64,000 bases of DNA from positions 682,001 through 746,000 of the forward strand of contig NZ_CP046155.1 of the NCBI RefSeq assembly GCF_016403105.1. The letters are read 5' to 3'. The stretch comes from Leptolyngbya sp. BL0902 (GTDB lineage: Bacteria; Cyanobacteriota; Cyanobacteriia; Phormidesmidales; Phormidesmidaceae). The notes below the pieces were generated by a model that was given only the letters and a program-made list of their open reading frames with translations, made no database searches and was not told where the DNA came from. How positions within the stretch are numbered: position 1 is the first letter of the stretch; each line of letters opens with the position of its first letter. Shown here piece by piece: positions 25,507-34,338 of this stretch. Position numbers and translations under genes: made by a program.

Positions 25507-26766
25507 TCAATCCTCTGATGTATCCTCTAGCGCTGGTTCAGCGGGCGACCGTTGGGGCGCTGGGGACTGGGGAGCCTCGTCTTCAGCGCGTTTGAGTAGC
25601 GTGTCGGTGGCGATGCAGTCATCGTCGCTGTAGAGAACCCTGACCACGGCGCGGTAGAGGGTGCCGGGGGCGAGGGGGGTTTCGGAATTGGCTGCTAGGG
25701 TCTGGAGATTTTGGGCCGCGGCCTGGTTGAGGAAGGGATAGCCCGTACTCTTGAGAACGGTGGTGGAAATGTTGAGGGTGTCAGCGTCTTCTCCGGGCAG
25801 CAGCACAAAGCCTAGCATCCCGTCGCTGGGCTCAGGTTGAAGGCAGATACGCAGGTCGTAGGGCACCTCCAGGGAAAAGGTTTCCTCGGCCAGGGTGGGA
25901 GGTTCGCCAAGGACTTCAGCCACGGTGCGTCGCCATGCGGTGAGGGCCGTTTCGGCTTCGGTGGTTGTGGTGAGGGTAGGACTATACTCCACCCTGGCAA
26001 TGAGGTCGCGAGCAGACTGCGACGGGCCTAGGTCGGCGGCTTCCTGGCGGGGGCTCCGGGAGGCTGCATCACCCGAACTAGCCGCCACTTCGCCATTTCT
26101 GGGTCGCGATGGTTCCTCAGCCCTGGGCGCTGGGTTCTCCCGGCCATTCTGGCTGGTGGGGGTAGAGGCGGCGGTTTCCTCCGAGGGGCTGGCCTCCTCG
26201 TCCTCTGCTAGATCGGTTGGGATGGGAAGGTTGGGCCGATTTCCGGGCGTATTGGGAATCACGATGGGACTGCGACTTCCCAAACGGGACGGGAAAGGGC
26301 TGACCGTGAGGGGCGCACCTAGCCCAGAGGAGGGAATGCGGGGCAGGGAACTGAGCCCACCGGGCAGGGGCGGCAGCGGAGTAGCGCGGGAGGTGACGGG
26401 CGGAAATAGATCGTTGAGATCACGGCCAGCGGAAAAGTCGCCCGATGGGAAATCTCCCGGCAGCCCATCTCCCGGCTGAAAGGAATAGGCGGGGCTGTTG
26501 AAATCGGGAAGACGGCTTTGCTCTTCAGCGGAGAGCTCGATGATGGGCACCCGGCGCTCGGCCTCGCGGTTGCCCGGTGCCCCCATCGCCATGCTCTGCA
26601 AATTAGCAAAGGATGGCCCCACCGCAAACAGCGCCCCATGGAAACCCACCGAGGCGATGGCGGCGATCCACTGAGGTTGACGCAGGACAGCAGGAATCCC
26701 CTTGAGCGCTGCGGGGTTAGGTTTGAGCGCCGCTAGGTTGATGGGTAGCCCTTTCAACAGTTTCAT
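25507..26766 (-). CDS. TonB-like protein with single membrane anchor and Pro-rich linker
   Basis: A 419-residue protein. One membrane segment at about 41-58 follows a cytoplasmic stretch that repeats NLAALKPNPAALKGIPAVL-type units. A Pro/Ser/Glu-rich linker runs to about 270. The C-terminal domain includes VLKSTGYPFLNQAAAQNLQ, which resembles the TonB C-terminal fold signature (SSGYPxLDxAA). A TonB-type role, carrying inner-membrane energy to outer-membrane receptors, is plausible, but no ExbB/ExbD or receptor gene is near. ATG 26766 is preferred to the longer frame at 26790. Confidence 0.55.
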   Translation of the reverse strand: MKLLKGLPINLAALKPNPAALKGIPAVLRQPQWIAAIASVGFHGALFAVGPSFANLQSMAMGAPGNREAERRVPIIELSAEEQSRLPDFNSPAYSFQPGDGLPGDFPSGDFSAGRDLNDLFPPVTSRATPLPPLPGGLSSLPRIPSSGLGAPLTVSPFPSRLGSRSPIVIPNTPGNRPNLPIPTDLAEDEEASPSEETAASTPTSQNGRENPAPRAEEPSRPRNGEVAASSGDAASRSPRQEAADLGPSQSARDLIARVEYSPTLTTTTEAETALTAWRRTVAEVLGEPPTLAEETFSLEVPYDLRICLQPEPSDGMLGFVLLPGEDADTLNISTTVLKSTGYPFLNQAAAQNLQTLAANSETPLAPGTLYRAVVRVLYSDDDCIATDTLLKRAEDEAPQSPAPQRSPAEPALEDTSED

Positions 26767-26920
26767 CGTGCTTCTAAATCCCTCACCCATGGGGTGAATT
26801 CAGTGTGTGGCGCGTTGGCGATCCCCATCCATGGACGGGGCTCCGGTGGCCAAGTTCCTGCCCTAGCCTAGCGAATCATGCCCCCCTTTGGGGTGGGTTT
26901 AGCGGCCAATTAGGCGCTGG

Positions 26921-27694
26921 CTAGGGGCCAATTAGGGGCCAAGCCTTGCCAACGCGAATTACCATCAGCGAGAAGTAGGGCAGATCTAGGTCGGGATAGG
27001 CGGCTAGGTCGCGATAGATGATTTGATCGGGCTGGCTGGCCCGCACCACCACGGAGCTGGTAGATAGCAGATCCCGCTGTTTCAGCACCGCCCACACCGA
27101 GGCATAGACAGAACGCACCTTCATCAGCACCACCACATCGGCCCAATCGAGGGTGCGTTCGAGGTCGTCCACGCCGTAGAAGGCAGGTAGCACCGCCAGT
27201 TTTTCCGCCTGCACCGTGAGGGGAATCCCCAGGGCACTGACCGCCGCCATGGGGGAACAGACCCCCGGAATCCGGTGAATGGTGACGTCAGAATGGGCGA
27301 GACTTAGGGCATCGGCTAGGTAAGTAAAGGTGCCGTAGAAACTAATGTCGCCCTCGCAGGCAAAGACCACATCCTGCCCGGTTTTCAGCACTTCCCACAC
27401 CTGATCCGCCGCCCGCCGCCATGCTGCCTGGAGCTGGTCATCCTCCACTACAAAGGGGAAGTCTAGGGGCAACTGCCGCTGATGGGCTTGCAGGTGAGGG
27501 GTCACAATGCGTTGGGCCACTCCTATTTGTCCCGGTCGCCCCTGGGGAAAGGCCACTACCGGAGCGGCCTGCAATGCCTTCAGGGCCTTGAGGGTAATCA
27601 GGTCGGGATCGCCGGGGCCAATGCCCAGACCCGTGAGGGTGCCTAGCTTGGGGGCAAGCCCTTCGGAAGCCAGACCTTCGGGAGCAAACGCCAT
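26921..27694 (-). CDS. cobI: Precorrin-2 C20-methyltransferase
   Basis: A 257-residue SAM-dependent methyltransferase of the cobalamin pathway. GLGIGPGDPDLITLKALKAL opens the tetrapyrrole methylase fold, and EGDISFYGTFTYLADAL and RIPGVCSPMAAVSALGIPL are typical CobI/CbiL blocks. It adds the C20 methyl group to precorrin-2 (or its cobalt form). The first 19 residues are a low-complexity leader. It lies four bases downstream of the DAHP synthase gene on the same strand, suggesting a shared transcript despite unrelated pathways. Confidence 0.92.
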   Translation of the reverse strand: MAFAPEGLASEGLAPKLGTLTGLGIGPGDPDLITLKALKALQAAPVVAFPQGRPGQIGVAQRIVTPHLQAHQRQLPLDFPFVVEDDQLQAAWRRAADQVWEVLKTGQDVVFACEGDISFYGTFTYLADALSLAHSDVTIHRIPGVCSPMAAVSALGIPLTVQAEKLAVLPAFYGVDDLERTLDWADVVVLMKVRSVYASVWAVLKQRDLLSTSSVVVRASQPDQIIYRDLAAYPDLDLPYFSLMVIRVGKAWPLIGP

Positions 27695-27698
27695 AGAC

Positions 27699-28769
27699 CT
27701 AGGATGCCGCCACCAGGGAAGGCTCTACGGCGCTGGCCAACTGCCGCAGCATGGTGGCCGTGGTCTCGAAGTCCACACAGGCATCGGTGATGCTTTGGCC
27801 GTAGGTGAGTTCCCGCAGGTTGTCGGGGATGGGCTGGTTGCCCGCCTTCAGGTGGCTTTCAATCATCACCCCCAGAATGTGGCGGGAGCCACCCCGCACC
27901 TGGCTGGCTACGTCCTCCAGCACCGACACCTGGCGGGTGTGGTCTTTGTTGGCGTTGGCGTGGCTGCAATCGATCATCATGCGGTGGTTCAGCTTTAGCT
28001 TGGCCATTTCTTCGGCGGCTTTGTCCACGTGGGCTTGGCTGAAGTTGGGGCCACCCTTGCCGCCCCGCAGGACGAGGTGACAGTCGGGGTTGCCCGTGGT
28101 GGTGACGATACTGGCCAACCCATGGTGGTTGATGCCCAGGAAATGGTGGGGCTGGCTGGCGGCGACCATGGCATTCTCCGCCGCTTGCAGACTGCCGTCG
28201 GTGCTGTTTTTGAAGCCGATGGGCATGGATAGACCGGAGGCCATTTCTCGGTGGGTTTGGCTTTCGGTGGTGCGGGCTCCAATGGCTGTCCAGGCAATCA
28301 CGTCCGCGATGTACTGGGGCGTGACGGGATCCAGCAATTCCGTGGCCGAGGGCAGACCCAGGTGGGCCAAATCTAGCAGCAGCTTGCGGGCGAGGCGTAG
28401 CCCGGTGTTGATGTCGTAGCTGCCGTCGAGGTGGGGATCATTAATCAAGCCCTTCCAGCCCACGTTGGTGCGGGGTTTTTCAAAGTACACCCGCATGATA
28501 ATTTCGAGCTGGCCCGATAGCTCGTGGCGCAGGTTCACCAGCTTTTGACCATACTCGTAGGCGGCATCCACATCATGGACAGAGCAGGGGCCAACAATCA
28601 CCAGCAGGCGGCGATCCTCGTTGTAGAGAATGTGGCGAATCCGATCCCTAGCCTCAGACACCAGCGCCGCCGCCTCATTGGTCATCGGTAGCTCGTGGTG
28701 CAGCAGGGCTGGGCTAACGAGGGGACGGGTCTCAACAACATGAAGATCTTGGGTTTGCTGCATAGCCAT
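27699..28769 (-). CDS. aroF: 3-deoxy-7-phosphoheptulonate synthase, class I
   Basis: A 356-residue enzyme for the first step of the shikimate pathway, joining phosphoenolpyruvate and erythrose 4-phosphate. VIVGPCSVHD, FEKPRTNVGWKGLINDPHLDG, GARTTESQTHRE and MIDCSHANANKDH carry the PEP- and metal-binding residues of the AroF/G/H family. It belongs to the feedback-regulated AroF/AroG/AroH class by length; which amino acid inhibits it cannot be read here. An ATG two codons inward (28763) is possible. Confidence 0.95.
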   Translation of the reverse strand: MAMQQTQDLHVVETRPLVSPALLHHELPMTNEAAALVSEARDRIRHILYNEDRRLLVIVGPCSVHDVDAAYEYGQKLVNLRHELSGQLEIIMRVYFEKPRTNVGWKGLINDPHLDGSYDINTGLRLARKLLLDLAHLGLPSATELLDPVTPQYIADVIAWTAIGARTTESQTHREMASGLSMPIGFKNSTDGSLQAAENAMVAASQPHHFLGINHHGLASIVTTTGNPDCHLVLRGGKGGPNFSQAHVDKAAEEMAKLKLNHRMMIDCSHANANKDHTRQVSVLEDVASQVRGGSRHILGVMIESHLKAGNQPIPDNLRELTYGQSITDACVDFETTATMLRQLASAVEPSLVAAS

Positions 28770-28905
28770 GGCCTAGGGGAACGTGCAACGGAAAACAAAT
28801 TGAGCCTAACGCACCCAGGGACCTGGAACCGTCGGGCTGATGGAAAGGTTTTTAAATAGTAACGTACGCCACTGGGTCGTCTGAGGGGATCGCTAGGTTC
28901 CTGCG

Positions 28906-29002
28906 GCCCTCACCCTAAATCCCTCTCCCAACTTGGGAGAGGGACTTTGAAGAATCTTCCGGCTCCCCTCTCCTTCCTGGGAGAGGGGTTGGGGGAGAGG
29001 GC
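28906..29002. repeat. REP-like palindromic repeat, copy 2
   Basis: About 97 bases with the same plan as the copy at 5136: CCCTCTCCC-AACTT-GGGAGAGGG, then ACTTTGAAGA, then GGCTCCCCTCTCC-TTCC-TGGGAGAGGGG, bounded by GCCCTCACCC and the degenerate GGGGGAGAGGGC. Both stems are nearly perfect. It lies between the GNAT gene and the aroF upstream region and could act as a terminator in either direction. Confidence 0.75.
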
Positions 29003-29018
29003 TCAACCATGGCAGGAT

Positions 29019-29513
29019 CTACTGGGCCGATGAAACTAAGGATGGGGCGGTGACGCTTTCGGGTTGGCCGAGGGCGGGGAGCATTTCTACGGCGGTGTTG
29101 TTGAACAGCACCATGGTGGTAGAGGCGTTTTCCTCGAAGCCAATGCGCTGGTAGAAGCCCTGCTGGCGTGTGGTCATCAGATAGACCCGCTCCACCCGGC
29201 TCATGTGGGGATGGCTGAGCAGGGTTTCCACCATTTTGCGGCCCAGTCCGCCACCCTGGTAGGCCGGGTCGATCACCACATCCCAGATGGTAGCCCGAAA
29301 CACGCCGTCGGAGGTGGCCCGCGCAAAGCCCATCAGTACCTCACCATCCCAGGCTGTGACCACCGGAAAGCTGTGGGCAATGGCGGTGGCCATGTCGGCC
29401 TCCGTGCGATCCTGCGCCCAAAAGGCCGCTGTCCGAAACAGGCGAATGACCTGGGCCATGTCGGCCTCAGAGAACTGGTCGGCATACTTGAACTGAATGG
29501 TGCTGCAATCCAT
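29019..29513 (-). CDS. GNAT family N-acetyltransferase
   Basis: A 164-residue acetyltransferase fold. The acetyl-CoA pyrophosphate loop is QGGGLGRKMVE, preceded by the ATIWDVVIDPAY beta strand. FYQRIGFEE is the usual last core motif. The 25 C-terminal residues are low-complexity. The acceptor (protein, amine or antibiotic) cannot be told. No operon partner is visible; a REP-like repeat lies just beyond its stop. Confidence 0.85.
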   Translation of the reverse strand: MDCSTIQFKYADQFSEADMAQVIRLFRTAAFWAQDRTEADMATAIAHSFPVVTAWDGEVLMGFARATSDGVFRATIWDVVIDPAYQGGGLGRKMVETLLSHPHMSRVERVYLMTTRQQGFYQRIGFEENASTTMVLFNNTAVEMLPALGQPESVTAPSLVSSAQ

Positions 29514-29917
29514 CAGAAACCTGCTGTTCCCGGTACGGGCTATGGGTGGGTAGACGAAAGACTATAGATGGACAGAGAACTGCCAAGGGTCGTTTCCTCA
29601 GGGCAAGCCAGGGAGTAGAGAAGATTGGCAGTGGAATCACAGAGGCGGACAGGGGAAAGCTGAGAAACGTGAACTTTCTCTAGTCAGAATAAACAGATTT
29701 TCTGAATAGTGGTATACCAAAACGGAAATTTTCTTGACATTGTCAGGGCTTCCTTATATCGACCTGGCATTGCATGGGCTCCTAGATCCCCCAGAGAGGA
29801 TGGGCTTGGGGTGTAGATGGGTGCTCGCGAACCCAGCCTTGGGAGGAGAAGGCACTCCCGCTAGACGCAGGGCACGGGCGGGAGATGCTGCGGTGAGGCT
29901 GATTGTGGGGGAGTAGG
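29514..29917. other. 404-base gene-free region with a promoter-like element
   Basis: No credible gene was found on either strand. A plus-strand TTGACA (29734-29739) is followed after 15 bases by TATATC, a promoter-like pair with a short spacer. It points away from both flanking minus-strand genes. Downstream, CTCCCGC at 29856 and GCGGGAG at 29878 can pair around a 15-base loop. Either a small RNA or chance is possible. Confidence 0.3.
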
Positions 29918-30403
29918 TTAGATGGCCAAGCCAAGCTGTAGGCCCAGGAATGCATGGATGAACATGATGCCCAGGGCAACGGTGCCTAGGTAGGCGTGGA
30001 CGGTGCGGAGAATGGGCTGTCCGCCGCCAAACTTGGTGATGGAGATGGCTCCATTGGTGCCCAGCAGCCCAATGACTAGGGTACCTGTCCAAAAGTGGGC
30101 GCTTTCAAACAGGGGTTGACCCTGCATCACCAAGGACAGCACGCCCCCGGTATATCCCAGGGTGATGAAGGTAAACATCCACAGGGCAAGGCGCTTGTGA
30201 ATGGTGCGCTGCTCGGCCATTTTTTCGGTGTCGCTGCCCAGCCGCCCCTGCCAGCCTGCCCAGGCCGTGTAGGAACCCATCACAAAAATCACAATGCCCA
30301 TCATCAGGGGGTGGCCCCAGTGAACAATGGGTTCGGGGGTGCCAAATCCGGCAAACCAGTCGGCAATGGGCTGTAAAACGCCGCGAATCGTCTCAACCAT
30401 CAT
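29918..30403 (-). CDS. DUF4079 membrane protein
   Basis: A 161-residue, four-helix membrane protein of the cyanobacterial DUF4079 family, with histidines at helix ends (VHWGHP, TIHKRLALW, TVHAYLG, MFIHAFLG) arranged as in cytochrome b561-type haem proteins. Haem binding is inferred from this pattern, not proven. A TAGGAGACC ribosome-binding site suits either the first or the second ATG (30403 or 30400). It stands alone on its strand. Confidence 0.82.
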   Translation of the reverse strand: MMVETIRGVLQPIADWFAGFGTPEPIVHWGHPLMMGIVIFVMGSYTAWAGWQGRLGSDTEKMAEQRTIHKRLALWMFTFITLGYTGGVLSLVMQGQPLFESAHFWTGTLVIGLLGTNGAISITKFGGGQPILRTVHAYLGTVALGIMFIHAFLGLQLGLAI

Positions 30404-30580
30404 GGTCTCCTAACTCCTAAACTGCATTCAGTGCATGGTGCAGTGAACTCTCTTACCGTGCCATATTTTGGGGTTGCTAGGGATGATTTGGCCCCCAGGA
30501 TGGGAACCCTGATGCCCGTGGGAGAGGTCGGGTAGGGCAGGGGTTTGATACAGTCGATACAGACATTCCCCAAGGGTTCT

Positions 30581-31498
30581 ATGGCTGGTTCTGACACGCA
30601 TTCTTTGGATCCGGGTGTGTTGTGGAGCAAAATCCAGCACCAGACCCGCCACGCCCTGGCCTGTGGGGCACTTCAGCCGATCCACACCGAGTATGAGTTT
30701 GTGGAGCAGGGCGGTATGCGGTTTTTGGTGCGGGTGCTGGCTAATTTAAAACTCAAGGAGCAATACAACCGCACCCAAATGGTGCAGCATCGGCAAGGAA
30801 AGCCCGTCAATCCGTTTTTGCCCTACGACCCGGATTTGTTTGTGGCGGATTTATCCGATAGCCACCTGTGCCTGTTGAATAAGTACAACGTGGTAGATCA
30901 CCACATCCTGATTGTGACGCGGGCCTTTGAGGAGCAGGATACCTGGCTCACCTCGGCTGACTTTGAAGCCCTGGCCCTGGGCATGGCGGAAATCGACGGC
31001 TTGGCCTTCTACAACGGTGGTCGCCTCGCCGGAGCCAGCCAGCGCCATAAGCACCTGCAACTGGTGCCCCCGCCCCTCTGCCCGGATGGTAGTCCTCTGC
31101 CCGTAGACCAGGCTATTGCTCCCCTGCTCTTGGGGGCTAGCGGCGATCCCCAGACCATCGCCGTCTACCAGCATCCCCAATTTCCCTTCCCCCACGCCAT
31201 TGCCAGACTCGAAGGCCCAACGCCCAACGCCCAAGGGTTGCTGGCCACTTACCATGCCCTGCTCGACCATCTGGGGGCAGACCGCCGCGCCGCCGCGACA
31301 GAATTTCCCTACAACCTCCTCGCCACCCGCCGCTGGATGATGGTGGTGAGCCGCCGCCAGGAGCATTACCGATCTATTCCGGTGAATTCCCTAGGATTTG
31401 CCGGGTCGCTGCTGGTGAAGAGCCATGAACAACTGGCTCTGCTCAAAACCCTTGGCCCCATGACGATTTTGCAGGGGGTGGCGGCAGCGGCGAATTAG
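30581..31498 (+). CDS. ATP adenylyltransferase (Ap4A phosphorylase)
   Basis: A 305-residue HIT-superfamily enzyme. ASQRHKHLQLVP supplies the His-x-His-x-Gln catalytic motif, and LLNKYNVVDHHILIVTR and FYNGGRLAGAS fit the Apa1/Apa2 phosphorylase group. It cleaves diadenosine tetraphosphate to ADP and ATP with phosphate, or works in reverse. ATG 30581 was chosen from homology; the frame stays open to 30545. Its end overlaps the converging purN stop by four bases. Confidence 0.9.
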   Translation: MAGSDTHSLDPGVLWSKIQHQTRHALACGALQPIHTEYEFVEQGGMRFLVRVLANLKLKEQYNRTQMVQHRQGKPVNPFLPYDPDLFVADLSDSHLCLLNKYNVVDHHILIVTRAFEEQDTWLTSADFEALALGMAEIDGLAFYNGGRLAGASQRHKHLQLVPPPLCPDGSPLPVDQAIAPLLLGASGDPQTIAVYQHPQFPFPHAIARLEGPTPNAQGLLATYHALLDHLGADRRAAATEFPYNLLATRRWMMVVSRRQEHYRSIPVNSLGFAGSLLVKSHEQLALLKTLGPMTILQGVAAAAN

Positions 31499-32136
31499 GC
31501 CATTTGGCTGGCGGCGAGGGCAATGGCCGCAGGATAGATCCGGTGCTCCTGCACTTGGATGCGGGCCTGGAGGGTGTCTGGGGTATCGTCTGGCAGTACG
31601 GGCACTACCGCCTGGATAATAATCGGGCCACTGTCCACCTTCAGTTCGACATGGTGAACCGTGCAGCCCGACACTTTGACCCCCGCCGCTAGGGCTTGAT
31701 CAACAGCGTGGATACCCGGAAAGCTGGGCAGCAAGCTGGGGTGAATGTTCAACACTTTGCCAGGAAAGGCATCAATCAACACCTGGGTGACGCAGCGCAT
31801 CCAGCCCGCCATAATCACCCAATCGGCCCCGTGGGCCTGGACGGTGCTGATGATGTCCTGGTCGAGGGCTTCCCGGCTGGGGTAGTGGCGATGGTTGAGC
31901 AACACCTTGGGCAGGCCCAGTCGTTCTGCCCGCTCGGCTACCTTAGCCTTGGGGTTGTTGTAGATCACCACCTGCACCTGGGCGTGCAAATCGCCTTGGG
32001 CAATGGCCGTAGCGATGGCCTCCAAATTGCTGCCATTGCCCGACGCCAGCACCGCCAGCTTCAGCGGTTCTGAAAAACGAGGCCAGGGCGAGGGCGGCAG
32101 CGGGGACAGAAGAGCCAAATCGGGGTCAAGCATCAT
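31495..32136 (-). CDS. purN: Phosphoribosylglycinamide formyltransferase
   Basis: A 213-residue enzyme of purine synthesis that formylates GAR using 10-formyltetrahydrofolate. The core starts at LKLAVLASGNGSNLEAI (near residue 26). NIHPSLLPSFPG and GCTVHHVELKVDSGPII hold the catalytic Asn, His and Asp of the family. The first 25 residues are an extension not needed by the fold. Two adjacent ATGs are possible starts. Confidence 0.93.
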   Translation of the reverse strand: MMLDPDLALLSPLPPSPWPRFSEPLKLAVLASGNGSNLEAIATAIAQGDLHAQVQVVIYNNPKAKVAERAERLGLPKVLLNHRHYPSREALDQDIISTVQAHGADWVIMAGWMRCVTQVLIDAFPGKVLNIHPSLLPSFPGIHAVDQALAAGVKVSGCTVHHVELKVDSGPIIIQAVVPVLPDDTPDTLQARIQVQEHRIYPAAIALAASQMA

Positions 32137-32257
32137 CAGGGCCTTGGGCGCATGAAAAGTAAGCCATTTACGGCCATCATCCTAGCGGGAATAGGGGCCA
32201 GACGCGAGTTTTCTACGGATTCCGGCTAGAAGCAAGCGTTCCGAACGACCGGACGAC

Positions 32258-32398
32258 CTAACGGCGGCGACGACAACGCTCCGAGCAGTATTTCACCTCG
32301 TCCCAGCAGTCGGCCCACTTTTTGCGCCAGGTAAAGGGCCGCTGGCAGACGGGGCACAGTTTCGTGGGTAGATCGGCCTTAGCACGCTGTTTTGCCAT
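32258..32398 (-). CDS. DUF2256-type small Cys-rich protein
   Basis: A 46-codon gene. The product has two Cys pairs, KLCPVCQRPF and YCSERCRRRR, separated by a WRKKWADCWDEV segment; this is the DUF2256 pattern and implies a single zinc site. The C-terminus is strongly basic, so nucleic acid binding is possible. It follows the GUN4 gene by three bases on the same strand and is likely co-transcribed. Confidence 0.8.
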   Translation of the reverse strand: MAKQRAKADLPTKLCPVCQRPFTWRKKWADCWDEVKYCSERCRRRR

Positions 32399-32401
32399 TG
32401 G

Positions 32402-33109
32402 TTAGCGGTTGTTTTCGTCCCAGGCAGGGTGAGACAGCAGAGAGGCCATCATCCGCACGCCGCGCAGTTGGTTAGACAGGGGCAAGTGGCCATCGGGGGC
32501 GCTGAGATCCCAAATAAAGCCGCCGGGATAGCGCGTCCAAATGTTGTCGTCTTTCCAGGCGATACGAGGCCAGAGTTTATCCCAGTTTTGGCCCAGCCCC
32601 AGCCACAGGCGACGCTGCACCGAAAAGCCAAACTTGCCTTCGGAATAGATTTGCCAGAGCCGATCAAGGGTCTGCAAGTCTAGGTTGGGGAACATCTCCA
32701 CTTCGGTGAAGTAGACCCATTTGCGCTTGACGGCGGTGGGGCCAGCCAACTCACACATTTTGACCAGGGTGAGGCGGTCGGCTTCCTGAAAATCTTGGGC
32801 GATCAGGCAATCTTGAATGGGGGAATAGTCGATCTCGGCGGCGGAGGGCATAGGTACGCGACCGTCCGGCCAGGTTTCGGCCAAAAAGTCTTGCAGGTCT
32901 TCCTGTTGGGTGGCGTAGAGCACCTGCACCATGCGGCCATCCAGCAGGGTGGGCGGCGCGTCTTTGCGGTTTAACAGGGTGGTTTTGAGGGTGTCTAGAC
33001 CGTCTGCGCCTAGGGCCACCAGTTCGTGAACCGCCGAGAGTTGCCGCTTAAGGGAATCGCCCTGAAGCTGTTGTCGCAAGTCCTCCAATGTGCCGCTTTC
33101 CGAAACCAT
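32402..33109 (-). CDS. gun4: GUN4 domain protein, regulator of magnesium chelatase
   Basis: A 235-residue protein. The N-terminal helical part (to about 85) is the cyanobacterial extension. The GUN4 domain follows from about 90, with DYSPIQDCLIAQDFQEADRL, FPNLDLQTLDRLWQIYSEGKFGFSVQ and AWKDDNIWTRYPGGFIWDL. GUN4 binds protoporphyrin IX and Mg-protoporphyrin and stimulates Mg-chelatase in chlorophyll synthesis. The neighbouring DUF2256 gene probably shares its transcript. Confidence 0.94.
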   Translation of the reverse strand: MVSESGTLEDLRQQLQGDSLKRQLSAVHELVALGADGLDTLKTTLLNRKDAPPTLLDGRMVQVLYATQQEDLQDFLAETWPDGRVPMPSAAEIDYSPIQDCLIAQDFQEADRLTLVKMCELAGPTAVKRKWVYFTEVEMFPNLDLQTLDRLWQIYSEGKFGFSVQRRLWLGLGQNWDKLWPRIAWKDDNIWTRYPGGFIWDLSAPDGHLPLSNQLRGVRMMASLLSHPAWDENNR

Positions 33110-33185
33110 AAATCCTTAAATGCCATGCACTGTGAAACTGCCCTTTTCAATGATATGGCAATATCGGCGGTTTCTGGGGTTGGGC

Positions 33186-33623
33186 CTAGGGTTGGGGCAG
33201 GTCGGGCAGGGGATGGCTGAGGAAGGCGTATTCTTCGACCACTTGGCCACCGATTAGGTGTTCTTGAATGATGCGCTCAATCACCGATGGGGTGGCGCTG
33301 TGGTACCACACGCCATCGGGATAAACCAGCAGAATTGGCCCCTTTTGGCACACCCGCAAACAGTGAACCTTGGTGCGAAAGATGCTGGTGGGCCGCTCGG
33401 CGGTGGGAATGTCTAGCTTTAGTTCCTTGAGGCGGTTTTTCAGGTAATCCCACGCCTCCAAGCTGGCGGCTTTGTCGCAGCACTTGGGGATGGATTGATC
33501 GGCGCAGATCAACACATGGCGCTGAATGCTGGTGAGGGCCAGGGCATCGACACTCTGCTGGAGAACACCTTGCTGGAGGGCCGTTTCCGAGGTTGAGGAA
33601 GCGGGGATAGGAGAATTAGTCAT
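33186..33623 (-). CDS. (2Fe-2S) ferredoxin, thioredoxin-like type
   Basis: A 145-residue protein whose C-terminal part matches the thioredoxin-fold ferredoxins: [12 protein letters not shown] and [21 protein letters not shown] supply the cluster cysteines. It probably passes single electrons; partner unknown. The start at 33623 overlaps the minE stop by eight bases, so translation may be coupled. A longer frame extends upstream to 33725 but lies within minE and was not used. Confidence 0.82.
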   Translation of the reverse strand: MTNSPIPASSTSETALQQGVLQQSVDALALTSIQRHVLICADQSIPKCCDKAASLEAWDYLKNRLKELKLDIPTAERPTSIFRTKVHCLRVCQKGPILLVYPDGVWYHSATPSVIERIIQEHLIGGQVVEEYAFLSHPLPDLPQP

Positions 33624-34170
33624 CGCGGTTAGGATCGTCGGACGGGATGGGTGATGGGGAATCGTCGGGGGTGGTGGATTCGACGACATCGGAGAGTTCG
33701 ACAGAGTTCTTGGACTTGGCAGCACTCTCCGAAGGGGCGTCCTTAGTGGCGGACGGGGTCGCCTCTACCGTCGCGGCTTCTGCTTTTGCGTCTACTGCAG
33801 CGGAACTGAGGACGGGGGCTGAACCTGAATCGGTCTGAGGTGTGTCGGATTCCTTGGCCGCTGCTTTAGGAGCGGTATCCAGATTTTCGGGCACCACGGG
33901 GGAGGTGGGCCGCACCCGACGGATGGGTAGGTTAGCAATCAGGGCGGTCATGCGCTGGTCGCTTTCTAGGTTAAATTCCAGGTGCTCCTGATCCAGTTCC
34001 ACGTAGCGCGACACCACCTCCAAAATTTCCTGGCGCATTTGCTCTACCAGGTCGGGGCTGAGGTCGGTGCGGTCGTGGGCGAGGACAAACTGAAGCCGTT
34101 GCTTGGCCGACTCCCGGCTGGTGGGGGTGCGGTTGCGGTTAAAGAGTTTATCGAGCAGGTCGCTGAGCAT
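33616..34170 (-). CDS. minE: Cell division topological factor MinE with long C-terminal tail
   Basis: A 184-residue protein. Residues 1-90 are MinE proper: [13 protein letters not shown] is the membrane-targeting/anti-MinCD helix, and [21 protein letters not shown] is the MinD-contact strand and helix. The remaining 90 or so residues are low-complexity, rich in Ala, Ser, Asp, Glu and Pro, and are not part of known MinE (usually 85-110 residues). ATG 34170 is preferred by homology, though the frame opens at 34194. minD lies directly upstream. Confidence 0.88.
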   Translation of the reverse strand: MLSDLLDKLFNRNRTPTSRESAKQRLQFVLAHDRTDLSPDLVEQMRQEILEVVSRYVELDQEHLEFNLESDQRMTALIANLPIRRVRPTSPVVPENLDTAPKAAAKESDTPQTDSGSAPVLSSAAVDAKAEAATVEATPSATKDAPSESAAKSKNSVELSDVVESTTPDDSPSPIPSDDPNRDD

Positions 34171-34338
34171 GGGGACGGGGGCTGTGAATGACATCGAACA
34201 CCGAGGGCAGGGGCGGAAGCGGGTTTGTGGGACGTTCTAGATGGGGGAACACTAGACTACAGCTACAGCTTGCAAGCGATGGATTCCAGGGGATGGCCTC
34301 TGCGCTACAGGCTCCAAACCTAGGACGATTCCCGGAAC

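Noticed and set aside
25837-26479. Plus-strand frames opposite the TonB-like gene
   Set aside because: Low-complexity Gly/Ser/Arg products arising from the Pro/Ser-rich linker read in reverse.
29734-29916. 60-codon plus-strand frame after the TTGACA element
   Set aside because: It begins inside the promoter-like sequence, lacks a ribosome-binding site and has random composition.
33186-33725. Longer start for the ferredoxin gene
   Set aside because: The extra 34 residues are Pro/Ser-rich and lie within minE; the ATG at 33623 fits an eight-base overlap.
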